From Sphingopyxis sp. DBS4 (GTDB taxonomy: Bacteria > Pseudomonadota > Alphaproteobacteria > Sphingomonadales > Sphingomonadaceae), in contig NZ_CP102384.1 in the NCBI RefSeq assembly GCF_024628865.1, forward strand, positions 383,001-447,000: a DNA stretch of 64,000 bases, given 5' to 3'. Within the stretch, counting starts at the first letter, position 1. Each line of letters starts with the position of its first letter. The position numbers were made by a program, and so were the translations under genes. Positions 53,414 to 61,765 of the stretch are shown here, piece after piece. Under the pieces are notes generated by a model that ran no database searches, had not been told where the DNA came from, and worked only from the letters and a program-made list of their open reading frames with translations.

Positions 53414-54396
53414 CTATGCTCCGGAATCAGCAAGCTGGACGCCGTCGTCCGCCCCGCCTCCAGGTCCGCATGCGCGCGCGCTGCGTCCTGCAGACCATAG
53501 CGCTGTCCGACGGTGATCTTCACCGCGCCGCTTTCGATCATCTCGAACACCCGCGCCGCGCCGGCGGCCCGCTCGCCCGCGTGAAGATAATAGTCGAACA
53601 GCGTCGGCCGGGTGACGAACTGCGACCCATGCTGCGCGAGGATGCCGAGGTTGACTCCGGTCACCGGCCCGCCGGCATTGCCGTAGCTGACGATCAGCCC
53701 GCGCCGCGCCGTGGCTTTCAGCGACGCCGCCCAGGTCGCCATGCCGATGCCGTCGAAGGCGACGGGGACGCCCTGGCCGTCGGTGATCTCGCGAACATGC
53801 GCCGCGACATCCTCCTGCCTGTAGCGGATGACATGATCGGCGCCTGCCTCGCGCGCGACCTGCTCTTTCGCTTCGGTGCTGACGGTGCCGATCACTGTCG
53901 CGCCGATCGCCTTCAGCCACTGGACGAGGATCAGCCCGACCCCGCCCGCAGCGGCGTGGACGAGCACCGGCCAGCCTGCCTCGATTTTCGCGCAGCGTTC
54001 GACGAGCATCTCAACCGTGCAGGCCTTGAGCAAGGCCGCGGCGGCGGTGTCGTCGTCGATGGCGGCAGGAAGCTTGAACAGCGATGCGGCGGGGACGATC
54101 CGCGCGCTCGCATAGGCGTTGCGCTGCGGGCCGAAGGTCGCGACGCGGTCGCCGGGCTGGAGGCCGTGGACGTCGGCACCGACCGCGACCACCTCGCCCG
54201 CCGCCTCGACCCCGAGCCCGCCCGGAAGCTCGATCGGATAGGTGCCGTCGCGGTGATAAGTGTCGAGATAGTTCAGCCCAACGGCGGTCTGGCGCACGAG
54301 GACCTGGCCGGGCCCCGGATCGCCGAGCGTGACCTCGCGCCAGTCGATGACTTCGGGTCCGCCCTGCGTTTCGATAAAGGCTTCGATCGCCTGCAT
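53410..54396 (-). CDS. qor: NADPH:quinone oxidoreductase, zinc-independent MDR
   Basis: 328-aa medium-chain reductase without zinc ligands. Seen: VRQTAVGLNYLDTYHRDG near 48, GLGVEAAGEVVAVG near 70, and the NADPH motif VHAAAGGVGLILVQWLKAIG near 150. The sequence follows E. coli Qor closely in layout. AGGAG precedes ATG 54396. The stop codon is part of an intergenic repeat, so the last residues may have been shaped by it. Confidence 0.9.
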   Translation of the reverse strand: MQAIEAFIETQGGPEVIDWREVTLGDPGPGQVLVRQTAVGLNYLDTYHRDGTYPIELPGGLGVEAAGEVVAVGADVHGLQPGDRVATFGPQRNAYASARIVPAASLFKLPAAIDDDTAAAALLKACTVEMLVERCAKIEAGWPVLVHAAAGGVGLILVQWLKAIGATVIGTVSTEAKEQVAREAGADHVIRYRQEDVAAHVREITDGQGVPVAFDGIGMATWAASLKATARRGLIVSYGNAGGPVTGVNLGILAQHGSQFVTRPTLFDYYLHAGERAAGAARVFEMIESGAVKITVGQRYGLQDAARAHADLEAGRTTASSLLIPEHS

Positions 54397-54467
54397 GGCC
54401 GCTCTCCTGCTGGTGCAGCCCATCTGGGGCGAGCGAACAGGTGACGCAAGGTCTGATGCGATATAAG

Positions 54468-54489
54468 CCCCTCCTCTTCAGAGGAGGGG
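54468..54489 (-). terminator. Hairpin after the DEAD-box helicase gene
   Basis: Perfect 10-bp stem CCCCTCCTCT-TC-AGAGGAGGGG just downstream of the helicase stop on the - strand. The following - strand sequence (GCTTATAT) is T-containing but has no long T-run, so terminator function is likely but unproven. Confidence 0.55.
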
Positions 54490-54493
54490 TGAG

Positions 54494-56302
54494 TCAGCGG
54501 GGCGAGCGCGGCTTGCCCTTGCCGAAGGGCTTGGCCTTGAACCCCCCGGGTTTGCCATGGGGGCCCCGCGGCCCGTCGCCGCGTGGGCCGCCGCCCTTGT
54601 GCGATCCCTTGTGAGCGCCCTTCTCGCGCCGCGGCGGATAGGTCGCGCCGCCGGGCGCCGGGGTGATCGCAACCCCGCTGTCGTCCTCGCCGTCCTGGTT
54701 GGCGGTGCGCATCACCGCCTCGGCGAAGCGGTCGGCGATGGCGAGCGGGATGTTGAACAAGGTTTCCGACGGCCCGATGCGGATCGCGCCGATCTCGTGC
54801 TTCGTCACATGGCCGCGGCGGCAGAGGAGGGGAAGAATCCAGCGCGGGTCGGCGTTCTGGCGGCGGCCGATGTTGAGCTTGAACCAGACGCTGTCGTCGA
54901 ACTGGTCGCGTCGCTCGCCGCGATCGGCCCGGTCGCCGTGCTCGAAACGCTCCCCGCGCTCGGGGCGTTCGGGACGCTCGCCGCGCGGACGCGGACCGGC
55001 GTCGATCAGATCCTCGGGCGGCGGCATCGTCGCGCGGTGCGCGCGGACGAGCGCGGCGGCGATGTCCTCCGCGCTGCGTTCGGCGAGCAGGCGCTGGCCG
55101 AGCTCGATATCCTCGGGTTCATGCTCCTGCGGCGCGAGCAGCTTTTCGATCAGCCGCTCCTGATCGCGTGCGTTAACGTCGGCCGCGGTCGGCGCGTTCA
55201 TCCACTCGGCGGTGATGCGGGCGCCGCGCAGCATCCCGTCGACGCGGCGGCGGCGCGGATAGGGGACGATCAGCACCGCGGTGCCCTTCTTCCCCGCGCG
55301 CCCGGTGCGGCCCGAGCGGTGCTGGAGCGTTTCGGCGTCGCGCGGGATTTCGACATGGATGACGAGCGACAGGCTCGGCAGGTCGATGCCGCGCGCGGCG
55401 ACGTCGGTTGCGACGCAGACGCGCGCGCGGCGGTCGCGCAATGCCTGCAGCGCATGGTTGCGCTCGTTCTGGCTATGCTCGCCTGACAGCGCGACCGCCG
55501 CGAAGCCGCGATTGACCAGCCGTGCGTGAAGGCGGCGGACATTGTCGCGCGTCGCGCAGAACAGCATCGCCGTGTCGGGCTCGTGCAGGCGCAAGAGGTT
55601 GATCACCGCGCCTTCGATGTCGGCGGGGGCGACGGTCACCACCTGATAGGCGATGTCGCCATGGCCGCGATCCTCGCCGACGGTCGAGATGCGCAGCGCA
55701 TTATTCTGATAGCGCTTGGCAAGCTGCGCGATCGGCTTCGGGATCGTTGCCGAGAAGAGCAGGGTGCGGCGTGTGTCGGGGGTCGCGTCGAGGATTTCCT
55801 CTAGGTCTTCGCGAAAGCCCATGTCGAGCATCTCGTCGGCCTCGTCGAGCACCGCGACGCGCAGGCTTTCGAGGTCGAGCGCGCCGCGTTCGAGATGGTC
55901 GCGCAGGCGGCCGGGGGTGCCGACGACGATATGCACGCCCTGATTGAGATTGCGGCGTTCGCGGCTTGCGTCCATGCCGCCGACGCAGGTCGCGATGCGT
56001 GCGCCGGCCTTGGCGTAGAGCCAGGCGAGTTCGCGGCTGACCTGCAGCGCGAGCTCGCGCGTCGGGGCGACGATCAGCGCGAGTGGCGCCGCTGCGAAGG
56101 GCAGGCGGCCCTCCTCAAGCAGTTCGTCGGCCATGGCGAGGCCGAAGGCGACGGTCTTGCCCGACCCGGTCTGCGCGGAAACGAGCAGGTCGCGGCCGCG
56201 GGCCTCGGCCTCGACGACCTGTGCCTGGACGGGGGTCAGCGCCTCATAGCCGCGCGCGGTGAGGGCGTCCGCAAGGACGGGTGAAAGATGATCGAAAGAC
56301 AT
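54494..56302 (-). CDS. DEAD-box ATP-dependent RNA helicase with DbpA-like domain
   Basis: 602-aa RNA helicase for ribosome assembly or mRNA turnover. Seen in order: Q-motif GYEALTPVQAQ, Walker A AQTGSGKT, DEAD box VLDEADEMLDMG, SATIPK, ATDVAARGIDLP, HRSGRTGRAGKKG; then an acidic/Arg-rich linker (GERPERPERGERF) and a DbpA-type RNA-binding domain (about 485-560, VWFKLNIGRRQNADPRWILP), and a Gly/Lys-rich tail. The overall layout matches DeaD/CsdA. No neighbours suggest a specific role. Confidence 0.92.
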   Translation of the reverse strand: MSFDHLSPVLADALTARGYEALTPVQAQVVEAEARGRDLLVSAQTGSGKTVAFGLAMADELLEEGRLPFAAAPLALIVAPTRELALQVSRELAWLYAKAGARIATCVGGMDASRERRNLNQGVHIVVGTPGRLRDHLERGALDLESLRVAVLDEADEMLDMGFREDLEEILDATPDTRRTLLFSATIPKPIAQLAKRYQNNALRISTVGEDRGHGDIAYQVVTVAPADIEGAVINLLRLHEPDTAMLFCATRDNVRRLHARLVNRGFAAVALSGEHSQNERNHALQALRDRRARVCVATDVAARGIDLPSLSLVIHVEIPRDAETLQHRSGRTGRAGKKGTAVLIVPYPRRRRVDGMLRGARITAEWMNAPTAADVNARDQERLIEKLLAPQEHEPEDIELGQRLLAERSAEDIAAALVRAHRATMPPPEDLIDAGPRPRGERPERPERGERFEHGDRADRGERRDQFDDSVWFKLNIGRRQNADPRWILPLLCRRGHVTKHEIGAIRIGPSETLFNIPLAIADRFAEAVMRTANQDGEDDSGVAITPAPGGATYPPRREKGAHKGSHKGGGPRGDGPRGPHGKPGGFKAKPFGKGKPRSPR

Positions 56303-56348
56303 ATTTTTCTTCTTTTCCGTGGCGGGCTGCGCCGCCGATTCTTTAATT

Positions 56349-56431
56349 CATCATACCGGACTTGATCCGGCACCCATTCATCACTTGCCACGAAGCGCTG
56401 AATGGACCCCGGATCAAGTCCGGGGTGACGA
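56349..56431. repeat. Palindromic intergenic repeat, family C, copy 2
   Basis: About 83-nt inverted repeat: CATACCGGACTTGATCCGGC on the left, CCCGGATCAAGTCCGGGGTG on the right. Relative of the copy at 48333, with a divergent centre. Between the helicase and flavoprotein genes. Confidence 0.85.
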
Positions 56432-56448
56432 AGGGTTACGAGCTTTTC

Positions 56449-57621
56449 CTAAAGGGCCTGGCCTGCCGCATGTCCGCTGGCCCAGGCCCATTGAAAATTA
56501 TAGCCGCCCAGCCACCCGGTGACGTCCACGGCTTCGCCGATCGCATAGAGCCCCGGAACGCTTTTGGCCATCATTGTTTGCGACGAGAGCCCGGCGGTCG
56601 CGATTCCGCCGACGGTGACCTCGGCCTTGGCGAAGCCTTCGGTCCCGTTGGGGTGAAATATCCAGCGCTTGAGCTGCGCCTCGGCGTCGGCGAGCTTGCG
56701 GTCGGTCTGGGCGCCGATCTCGCCGGGGAGCGCGAGGCGATCGGCGAGAGTGCGCGCCAGCCGGTCGGGCAGCGGCAGCGCCGCGGCGAGCGGGACGCGC
56801 GGGCGCGTGCGCTTGGCTTCGGTCAGCCATCCCGGTGAGGCGTCGGGGAGGAAATCGATCATCACCGGCTCGCCGTGCCGCCAATAGCTGCTGACCTGGA
56901 GGATCGCGGGACCGGACAGGCCCTTGTGGGTGAAGAGCGCGGCCTCGCGGAACGCCGCCTTGCCCGCGCGCGCCTCGACCGGGGTCGCGACGCCCGAGAG
57001 GTCGCGGAACAGCACATCGTCACCGCCGAGCGTGAGCGGGACGAGCGCGGGGCGCGGCTCGACGATTTTGAGGCCAAAGCGGCGCGCAAGGTCATAGGCG
57101 AAGCCGGTCGCGGCCATCTTGGGAATGGAGGGGCCGCCGGTGGCGAGGACGAGATTGGGGGCGGTGAAACTTTGCTCGCCGAAGGTCACGCGGAACAGGT
57201 CGTCGCCGTGCGTGACCTCGCGCACCGGCTGGCCGCAGCGGACATCGACGCCGTTCTTGGCGCATTCTTCGAGCAGCATCGCGACGATCTGCTTCGCCGA
57301 GCCGTCGCAGAAGAGCTGGCCCAATGTTTTCTCGTGCCAGGCGATGCCGTAGCGATCGACGAGCGCGATGAAATCGGCGGGGGTATAGCGTGCGAGCGCC
57401 GACTTGGCGAAATGCGGGTTCGCCGAGATATAGCGATCCGCGGCGGTGTGGATGTTGGTGAAGTTGCAGCGCCCGCCGCCGGAAATGATGATTTTCTTCC
57501 CCACCTGCTCGGCATGGTCGAGCAGCAGGACGCGCTTGCCGCGCTGCCCCGCGACCGCCGCGCACATCAGCCCGGCCGCGCCGGCGCCCAGCACGACGGC
57601 ATCATAATCAAAAGCGGTCAT
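56449..57621 (-). CDS. BaiN/HI0933-family FAD-dependent oxidoreductase
   Basis: 390-aa flavoprotein. Seen: FAD dinucleotide motif VVLGAGAAGLMCAAVAGQRG at the N-terminus, IISGGGRCNFTN near 43, VLATGGPSIPKMAATGF near 160, and the C-terminal LYAIGEAVDVTGWLGGYNFQ. The family includes BaiN of bile-acid metabolism and YhiN, but most members have no known substrate. Just upstream on the same strand, 7 nt away, is the small SANT-like gene. Confidence 0.88.
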   Translation of the reverse strand: MTAFDYDAVVLGAGAAGLMCAAVAGQRGKRVLLLDHAEQVGKKIIISGGGRCNFTNIHTAADRYISANPHFAKSALARYTPADFIALVDRYGIAWHEKTLGQLFCDGSAKQIVAMLLEECAKNGVDVRCGQPVREVTHGDDLFRVTFGEQSFTAPNLVLATGGPSIPKMAATGFAYDLARRFGLKIVEPRPALVPLTLGGDDVLFRDLSGVATPVEARAGKAAFREAALFTHKGLSGPAILQVSSYWRHGEPVMIDFLPDASPGWLTEAKRTRPRVPLAAALPLPDRLARTLADRLALPGEIGAQTDRKLADAEAQLKRWIFHPNGTEGFAKAEVTVGGIATAGLSSQTMMAKSVPGLYAIGEAVDVTGWLGGYNFQWAWASGHAAGQAL

Positions 57622-57628
57622 TGGACGA

Positions 57629-57808
57629 TCAGCGCAGCTTCGCGATCGACAGCCCGTCGGCCTTGGCGCGGATCTTCACCGATTCCTCGCTGCGCGTCAG
57701 CGCCTTGGCGATGGCTTTGAGCGCCATGCCCTTTTTCGCGAGCGTGTGGAGCTTGTCGATCTCGGCGGCGGTCCACGGTTGCTTGTGGCGTTCGAACTTG
57801 TCCTTCAT
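57629..57808 (-). CDS. Small SANT/Myb-like protein
   Basis: 59-aa protein read directly from sequence. It resembles the small SANT/HTH-like proteins of proteobacteria: KQPWTAAEIDKLHTLAKKGM then ALKAIAKALTRSEESVKIRA with a Trp, repeated Leu and basic residues. ATG 57808 overlaps the stop of the GreA/GreB gene by 4 nt, with GGAGG just upstream of ATG (in the GreB gene end). Possible DNA-binding or regulatory role; not demonstrated. Confidence 0.72.
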   Translation of the reverse strand: MKDKFERHKQPWTAAEIDKLHTLAKKGMALKAIAKALTRSEESVKIRAKADGLSIAKLR

Positions 57809-58281
57809 GCGTTCGCCTCCGGATCGGCTTCGGCGCCAAGGACGGTGATCGCATCCTCGCGCCCCTGGAATTCGACCGTGTCGCCAACTTCAGCGCCCAT
57901 CAGCGCGCGGCCGAGCGGCGCGGTGAAAGCGATCAGCCCCGCTGTGGGGTCGGCCTCGTCATGGCCGACGATCGTCACCGCACGCTCGGCGCCGTTCAGC
58001 CTGTAGCGCACCCGGCTGCCGATGCCGACGACATCGGCGGTGGGCGCATCCTGCACCTCGGCGGTCGCGTGGCGGGTGCCGGCATAGCGCAGGCGGCGCA
58101 GCAGCTTCTTGCGCGCCTCCTCTTCGCTTGTCGCGGCGACGGCGGCCTCGAGGCGCGCGACCTCCTCGGCGAGCAGGCGGGCGCCGCGCGGCGTGACGAG
58201 GTTCGGCCCCACCGGGATCGGCCATTCGAAAGCCGGTTCCATATGTTCGTCGTCGCTCTCGCGGCGGAAGGCTACGCTCAT
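57805..58281 (-). CDS. GreA/GreB-family transcription elongation factor
   Basis: 158-aa factor that rescues backtracked RNA polymerase. Seen: an N-terminal coiled-coil region (about 30-85, LLAEEVARLEAAVAATSEEE and ARKKLLRRLRYAG) and C-terminal domain with DVVGIGSRVRYRLNG and LIAFTAPLGRALMGAEVGDTVEF. The extra N-terminal stretch (MSVAFRRESDDEHMEPAFE) is characteristic of GreB-like proteins of alphaproteobacteria. Coupled with the SANT-like gene downstream. Confidence 0.85.
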   Translation of the reverse strand: MSVAFRRESDDEHMEPAFEWPIPVGPNLVTPRGARLLAEEVARLEAAVAATSEEEARKKLLRRLRYAGTRHATAEVQDAPTADVVGIGSRVRYRLNGAERAVTIVGHDEADPTAGLIAFTAPLGRALMGAEVGDTVEFQGREDAITVLGAEADPEANA

Positions 58282-58432
58282 CGTCTCTCTCGTCGGGAAG
58301 GAAAGCGTGTCTGTTGCACCGCGAAGGTGGCGACAAGATGGCGCGAAATTTCGTCCGCGCGCGTAACCGGCGCGCCCGCGCCCGCGAACCGGGGGCGATG
58401 CCCTTTGCCGCGATCCTTGATAGAGTGCCCCG

Positions 58433-58954
58433 ATGAGCCCCGACGAACCGTCGCTCGCGCGCCTGATGGCTGCTTCGCAGCGCGGGGACCGTGCGGCCTA
58501 TCGCGCGCTGCTGACCGATTGCCGCCGATGGCTGAGCCGCTATTTCGCGCGCCGCATCGCGCCGCACCAGATCGACGATCTGGTGCAGGAAACCCTCGTG
58601 TCGCTGCACCGCAAGCTTGCAACCTGGGACAGCGGGCGCCCCTTCCTGCCCTGGCTCGCGGCGATCGCGCGCTATCGCTGGATCGACGCGCTTCGCCGCC
58701 AGCGCGACGAGGCCGAGCTCGGCGACCATGACGCGGCGGTCGCGGCAGAGGACGAGGCGGTGCATGCGCGGCTCAGCCTCGACCATCTGCTGACGCGGCT
58801 GCCGCCGGGGCAGGCGCAGGCGATCACGCTGGTCAAGATCGAGGGCGCCTCGATCGCCGAGGCGGCACGCATCAGCGGCCAGAGCGAGTCGCTGGTCAAG
58901 GTGAACATCCATCGCGGGCTGAAGACGCTCGCGGGACTGGTGGAAAGCGAGTGA
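58433..58954 (+). CDS. ECF sigma factor
   Basis: 173-aa ECF sigma factor, distinct from EcfG. Seen: region 2 with RRIAPHQIDDLVQETLVSLH and FLPWLAAIARYRWIDALRR, and region 4 with LPPGQAQAITLVKIEGASIA and KVNIHRGLKTLA. It is followed 1 nt later by an NrsF-type membrane anti-sigma gene, its probable partner. ECF sigmas with such partners often respond to oxidative or envelope stress. Confidence 0.9.
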   Translation: MSPDEPSLARLMAASQRGDRAAYRALLTDCRRWLSRYFARRIAPHQIDDLVQETLVSLHRKLATWDSGRPFLPWLAAIARYRWIDALRRQRDEAELGDHDAAVAAEDEAVHARLSLDHLLTRLPPGQAQAITLVKIEGASIAEAARISGQSESLVKVNIHRGLKTLAGLVESE

Positions 58955-58955
58955 G

Positions 58956-59606
58956 ATGAGCGACGCGTCGATCGACGAACTGATCGAGGGGCTGGCGGGT
59001 GAGCTCAAGCCTGTGCGCCCGCGGCGCGTGCTGCGCGGCGGGCTGTGGGTCGCAGCGGGCTGGATCGCGGGCGGCGCGCTGCTGCTCTGGCTGTTCGGGA
59101 TGCGCCACGACCTCGCTGCGGGAGAGGCGATGGCGCCGCTGCCGATGCTCGCCTTCTGGCTGATCGTCGCGCTGGCGCTCGCCGCGAGCTGGAGCGCGCT
59201 GCGCATGGGATTGCCGGGCGTCGGGCGCGACTATGGCGGATGGCGCTGGGCGGGGCTCGCCGCGCTCGCCCTGCCGCTGACCGCACTGTTCATGGGGTTT
59301 GCCGACAGCCACGGCGCGATGACCGAAATGCGGCCCGATCATGGTATGCGCTGCACGCTCGACGGACTGATCGCCGGGATCGGCGTCGGGGCCGCGCTGT
59401 TCGCCTGGCTGAAAGGCGGCGCGCCGACATCGCCCGCGCGCGCCGGCTGGGTCGTCGGCATCGCTGCGGGGGCGGCGGGCGCCGCGGCGGTCGCGCTCCG
59501 CTGCTCTTCGAACGATATGATCCATATCGCGCTCTGGCACGGGCTCGCCATCCCGCTGTGGGCCGTCGCCGGGCGGGTGCTGCTCGCGCCGCTGCTCCGC
59601 TGGTAG
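58956..59606 (+). CDS. NrsF/DUF1109-type membrane anti-sigma factor
   Basis: 216-aa protein with about six membrane helices (roughly 30-50, 63-83, 98-118, 135-152, 165-182, 192-212). Seen: the conserved cysteines Cys133 (GMRCTLDG) and Cys183 (LRCSSNDMIH), as in NrsF proteins, which hold their sigma factor and release it when the cysteines react with oxidants or metals. Encoded 1 nt after the ECF sigma gene. Stimulus is not known. Confidence 0.86.
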   Translation: MSDASIDELIEGLAGELKPVRPRRVLRGGLWVAAGWIAGGALLLWLFGMRHDLAAGEAMAPLPMLAFWLIVALALAASWSALRMGLPGVGRDYGGWRWAGLAALALPLTALFMGFADSHGAMTEMRPDHGMRCTLDGLIAGIGVGAALFAWLKGGAPTSPARAGWVVGIAAGAAGAAAVALRCSSNDMIHIALWHGLAIPLWAVAGRVLLAPLLRW

Positions 59607-59625
59607 GTGGACAAGTCCTTCTCCC

Positions 59626-59645
59626 TGTGTTAATCAAGTAACACA
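59626..59645. promoter_or_regulatory. TGTGTTA inverted repeat upstream of the head-GIN gene
   Basis: Perfect 7-bp arms TGTGTTA (59626-59632) and TAACACA (59639-59645), 6-nt loop, in the 60-nt gap between the anti-sigma gene and the DUF2807 lipoprotein gene. Could be an operator or a weak terminator; no T-run follows. Confidence 0.5.
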
Positions 59646-59666
59646 CGAAAAAAGAATGAGCGGAGA

Positions 59667-60425
59667 ATGACGATGCGAAACTGGACGATAGCGGTTCTGC
59701 CGCTGGCTCTCGCCATGACGGTGTCGGCGTGCAGCGCCGAAGGGACGAGCAGCAGCAAGGACGGCAAGCGGGTGGTCGCGTCTGGCCCTGCGGCGACGCA
59801 GAACTTCGACCTCAAGGGCTTCACCGGCGTCAAGGTCACCGGCCCCGACGATGTCACCATCCGCCAGGGCGACGCCTTCTCGATCAGCGCCAAGGGCCCG
59901 CAGGCCGAACTCGACGAGCTGGAGATCGTGCTCGACGGCTCAACGCTGTCGATCGGCCGCAAGCGCGAAGGCTTCAGCTTCACCCGCCACGACAGCAAAG
60001 GGGTCGAGATCAGCATCACCATGCCGAAGCTGCAGGCGCTGAAGCTGACCGGATCGGGGTCGATCGACGCCGACACGCTGGCCGCCGACGCAGCGACGCT
60101 CGACGTCACCGGCTCGGGCGACCTCGCGGTCGCGAAGCTGACCGCGAAGAGCGCCGACCTCGACGTTTCGGGCTCGGGCAATATCGAGGTCAAGGGCGGC
60201 GCGATCGACAGCGGCGATTTCGGCGTCACCGGATCGGGCGACATCGACGCCGAGGGGCTGGTCGCGCAGACGCTCGCGGTGTCGATCACCGGATCGGGCG
60301 ACGTCGATGCGCAGGCGACCGCGAGCGCGGACATCAAGATACTCGGCTCGGGCGATGCGACGATCGGCGGCGGCGGCAAATGCTCGACGCACGCAATGGG
60401 ATCGGGGACCGCGACCTGCCGGTAG
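59667..60425 (+). CDS. Head-GIN/DUF2807 domain lipoprotein
   Basis: 252-aa predicted lipoprotein. Seen: signal with lipobox TVSAC (Cys22), a polar linker, then a right-handed beta-solenoid built of repeated short rungs containing TGSG/SGSG (LTGSGSI, VTGSGDL, VSGSGNI, VTGSGDI, ITGSGDV, LGSGDA), typical of DUF2807. Function of this family is unknown. Follows the sigma/anti-sigma genes on the same strand, so it may be their target. Starts MTM: ATG 59667 or 59673. Confidence 0.86.
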   Translation: MTMRNWTIAVLPLALAMTVSACSAEGTSSSKDGKRVVASGPAATQNFDLKGFTGVKVTGPDDVTIRQGDAFSISAKGPQAELDELEIVLDGSTLSIGRKREGFSFTRHDSKGVEISITMPKLQALKLTGSGSIDADTLAADAATLDVTGSGDLAVAKLTAKSADLDVSGSGNIEVKGGAIDSGDFGVTGSGDIDAEGLVAQTLAVSITGSGDVDAQATASADIKILGSGDATIGGGGKCSTHAMGSGTATCR

Positions 60426-60444
60426 ATCGCTCGCGTTCAAACAT

Positions 60445-60580
60445 TGCGTGTCCCCGCGAAGGCGGGGACCCATCTCCGGTCGGTTCCACCTTGCGCCAGC
60501 AGGAGATGGACCCCCGCCTTCAGCCTGCGGCTGAAGTTTATCCTGAGCGCCCGCTCTGCGGGCAGTCGAAGGGCGGGGGA
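60445..60580. repeat. Compound GC-rich palindromic repeat
   Basis: Contains GTCCCCGCGAAGGCGGGGAC, a CCATCTCC...GGAGATGG stem and the CTGCGGCTGAAG/CCGCTCTGCGGGCAG elements nested together. Fills the gap between the two DUF2807 genes. Confidence 0.7.
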
Positions 60581-60654
60581 ACAGAGAGGCCAAAGGACGG
60601 CTTCATCTGGAACATCCTGTGGCGCGTCTCCTGCGAACGCAGTAAGGCGGCAAC

Positions 60655-61365
60655 ATGACCAGCTATTCGCGCCTGGCTGCCGTCGCGGCCGCCGCCCTGC
60701 TCCTGTCCGGCGCCGCGACTGCGGCCGAGAAGCGCTATGGCCTCACCAGCTTCGAGACCATCGAGATCGGCACCGACGTCGATGTCGAGGTGGTGACCCG
60801 CGCGCCGGTGAGCGCGGTGGCGACCGGATCGACCGACGCGCTCGACCGGCTGACGCTCGAAACCCGCGACGGGCGACTGGTGATCGGTGAAAAGAAATAT
60901 GCGGGCGACGAAAATCGCCGCACCCCGCCCGGCCCGGTGATGATCCGCATCAACGCCGCGAACCTGCGCGCTGCGACGCTCGCGGGGGCGGGGTCGCTGC
61001 GGATCGACCGCCTCAAGGGCGCGCGGGTCACGATCGGGCTGCGCGGGCCGGGGCGGGTGAGCGTCGATGCGATCGACGCCGACCGGCTGAGCGTCGCGAT
61101 GATCGGCAACGGCACGATGACGCTGGCCGGCAAGGCCAAGCAGGGTCAGATGACGCTGTCGGGCGCGGGAGTCGTCGATGCGGGCAGGCTTTCGGTCGAC
61201 GATCTGGTCAGCGACAGCGAAGGCGCGGGCGATCATATCCTGAACGCGGTGAAGACCGCGGCGGTGACGACGCGCGGGGTGGGCAAGACCGTCGTGCTCG
61301 GCCGCCCCGCCTGCACCGTGCGCAACCTCGGCAGCGGGACGGTGAGCTGCGGGCCGGGGAAGTAG
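60655..61365 (+). CDS. Exported DUF2807 domain protein
   Basis: 236-aa periplasmic protein. Seen: signal peptide (MTSYSRLAAVAAAALLLSGA, cleavage near ATAAEK), then DUF2807 beta-solenoid repeats (ATLAGAGSLRIDRL, LRGPGRVSVDAI, MIGNGTMTLA, LSGAGVVDAG) and two closing cysteines (PACTVRN, TVSCGPG). It is a paralogue in fold of the lipoprotein upstream. Probably part of the same transcription unit, though a large repeat lies between. Confidence 0.84.
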   Translation: MTSYSRLAAVAAAALLLSGAATAAEKRYGLTSFETIEIGTDVDVEVVTRAPVSAVATGSTDALDRLTLETRDGRLVIGEKKYAGDENRRTPPGPVMIRINAANLRAATLAGAGSLRIDRLKGARVTIGLRGPGRVSVDAIDADRLSVAMIGNGTMTLAGKAKQGQMTLSGAGVVDAGRLSVDDLVSDSEGAGDHILNAVKTAAVTTRGVGKTVVLGRPACTVRNLGSGTVSCGPGK

Positions 61366-61401
61366 CGGCGGCGGGTTTCGACCGATTGCGGCTGCTCCTC
61401 T

Positions 61402-61424
61402 CCCCTCCCGCTTGCGGGAGGGGC
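61402..61424. terminator. Hairpin after the second DUF2807 gene
   Basis: CCCCTCCCGC-TT-GCGGGAGGGG: perfect 10-bp stem about 40 nt after the stop codon. A relative of the arms at 53296. No T-run, so function as a terminator is uncertain. Confidence 0.5.
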
Positions 61425-61478
61425 AGCATGCGTTGCCCTAAAACGGCCGCTCCCCACCCCAAAGCCGATATCGGTTCC

Positions 61479-61500
61479 AAATAGGCCTTTCCTACATTAT
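61479..61500 (+). promoter_or_regulatory. Conserved 22-nt motif, copy 2
   Basis: AAATAGGCCTTTCCTACATT followed by AT, matching the copy at 48793 except at two bases. No gene follows closely on the + strand. Function unknown. Confidence 0.4.
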
Positions 61501-61765
61501 CCGGCTGTGCCAGCTTTCATCCGGCTCTTTCATTTGGTGGATAAAAGCGGTCGCGGCCCAGCTTGCGGATGCGGCCAGGGCGAGGCGTGCCGGGTGCGTT
61601 CTGCACCCCGCGAGGTCTCAATCGGGGAATGCAATGGGCTGAACTTTGCTGAACTTTGGAGTGATTACTCGGTCCTGCCGACCAGATCCCGGGTCCAGGC
61701 CACAATGACGAACGAGGGGATGGCAGATCTCCACCCCAATGCAGGCATCGGTACACCAAGCCGGA

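Larger units (their letters stand above)
61366..61765. other. 400-nt gene-free stretch
   Basis: No supported gene. It holds a CCCCTCCCGC/GCGGGAGGGG hairpin (61402-61424), the 22-nt motif copy 2 (61479-61500), and a tandem TGAACTTTGC/TGAACTTTGG pair near 61631-61650. Confidence 0.5.

Noticed and set aside
60030..60420. Regularly spaced ACCGGATCGGGCGAC-like repeats resembling a CRISPR or satellite array.
   Set aside because: They encode the TGSG rungs of the DUF2807 beta-solenoid in frame; spacing is by codons and there are no unique spacers.
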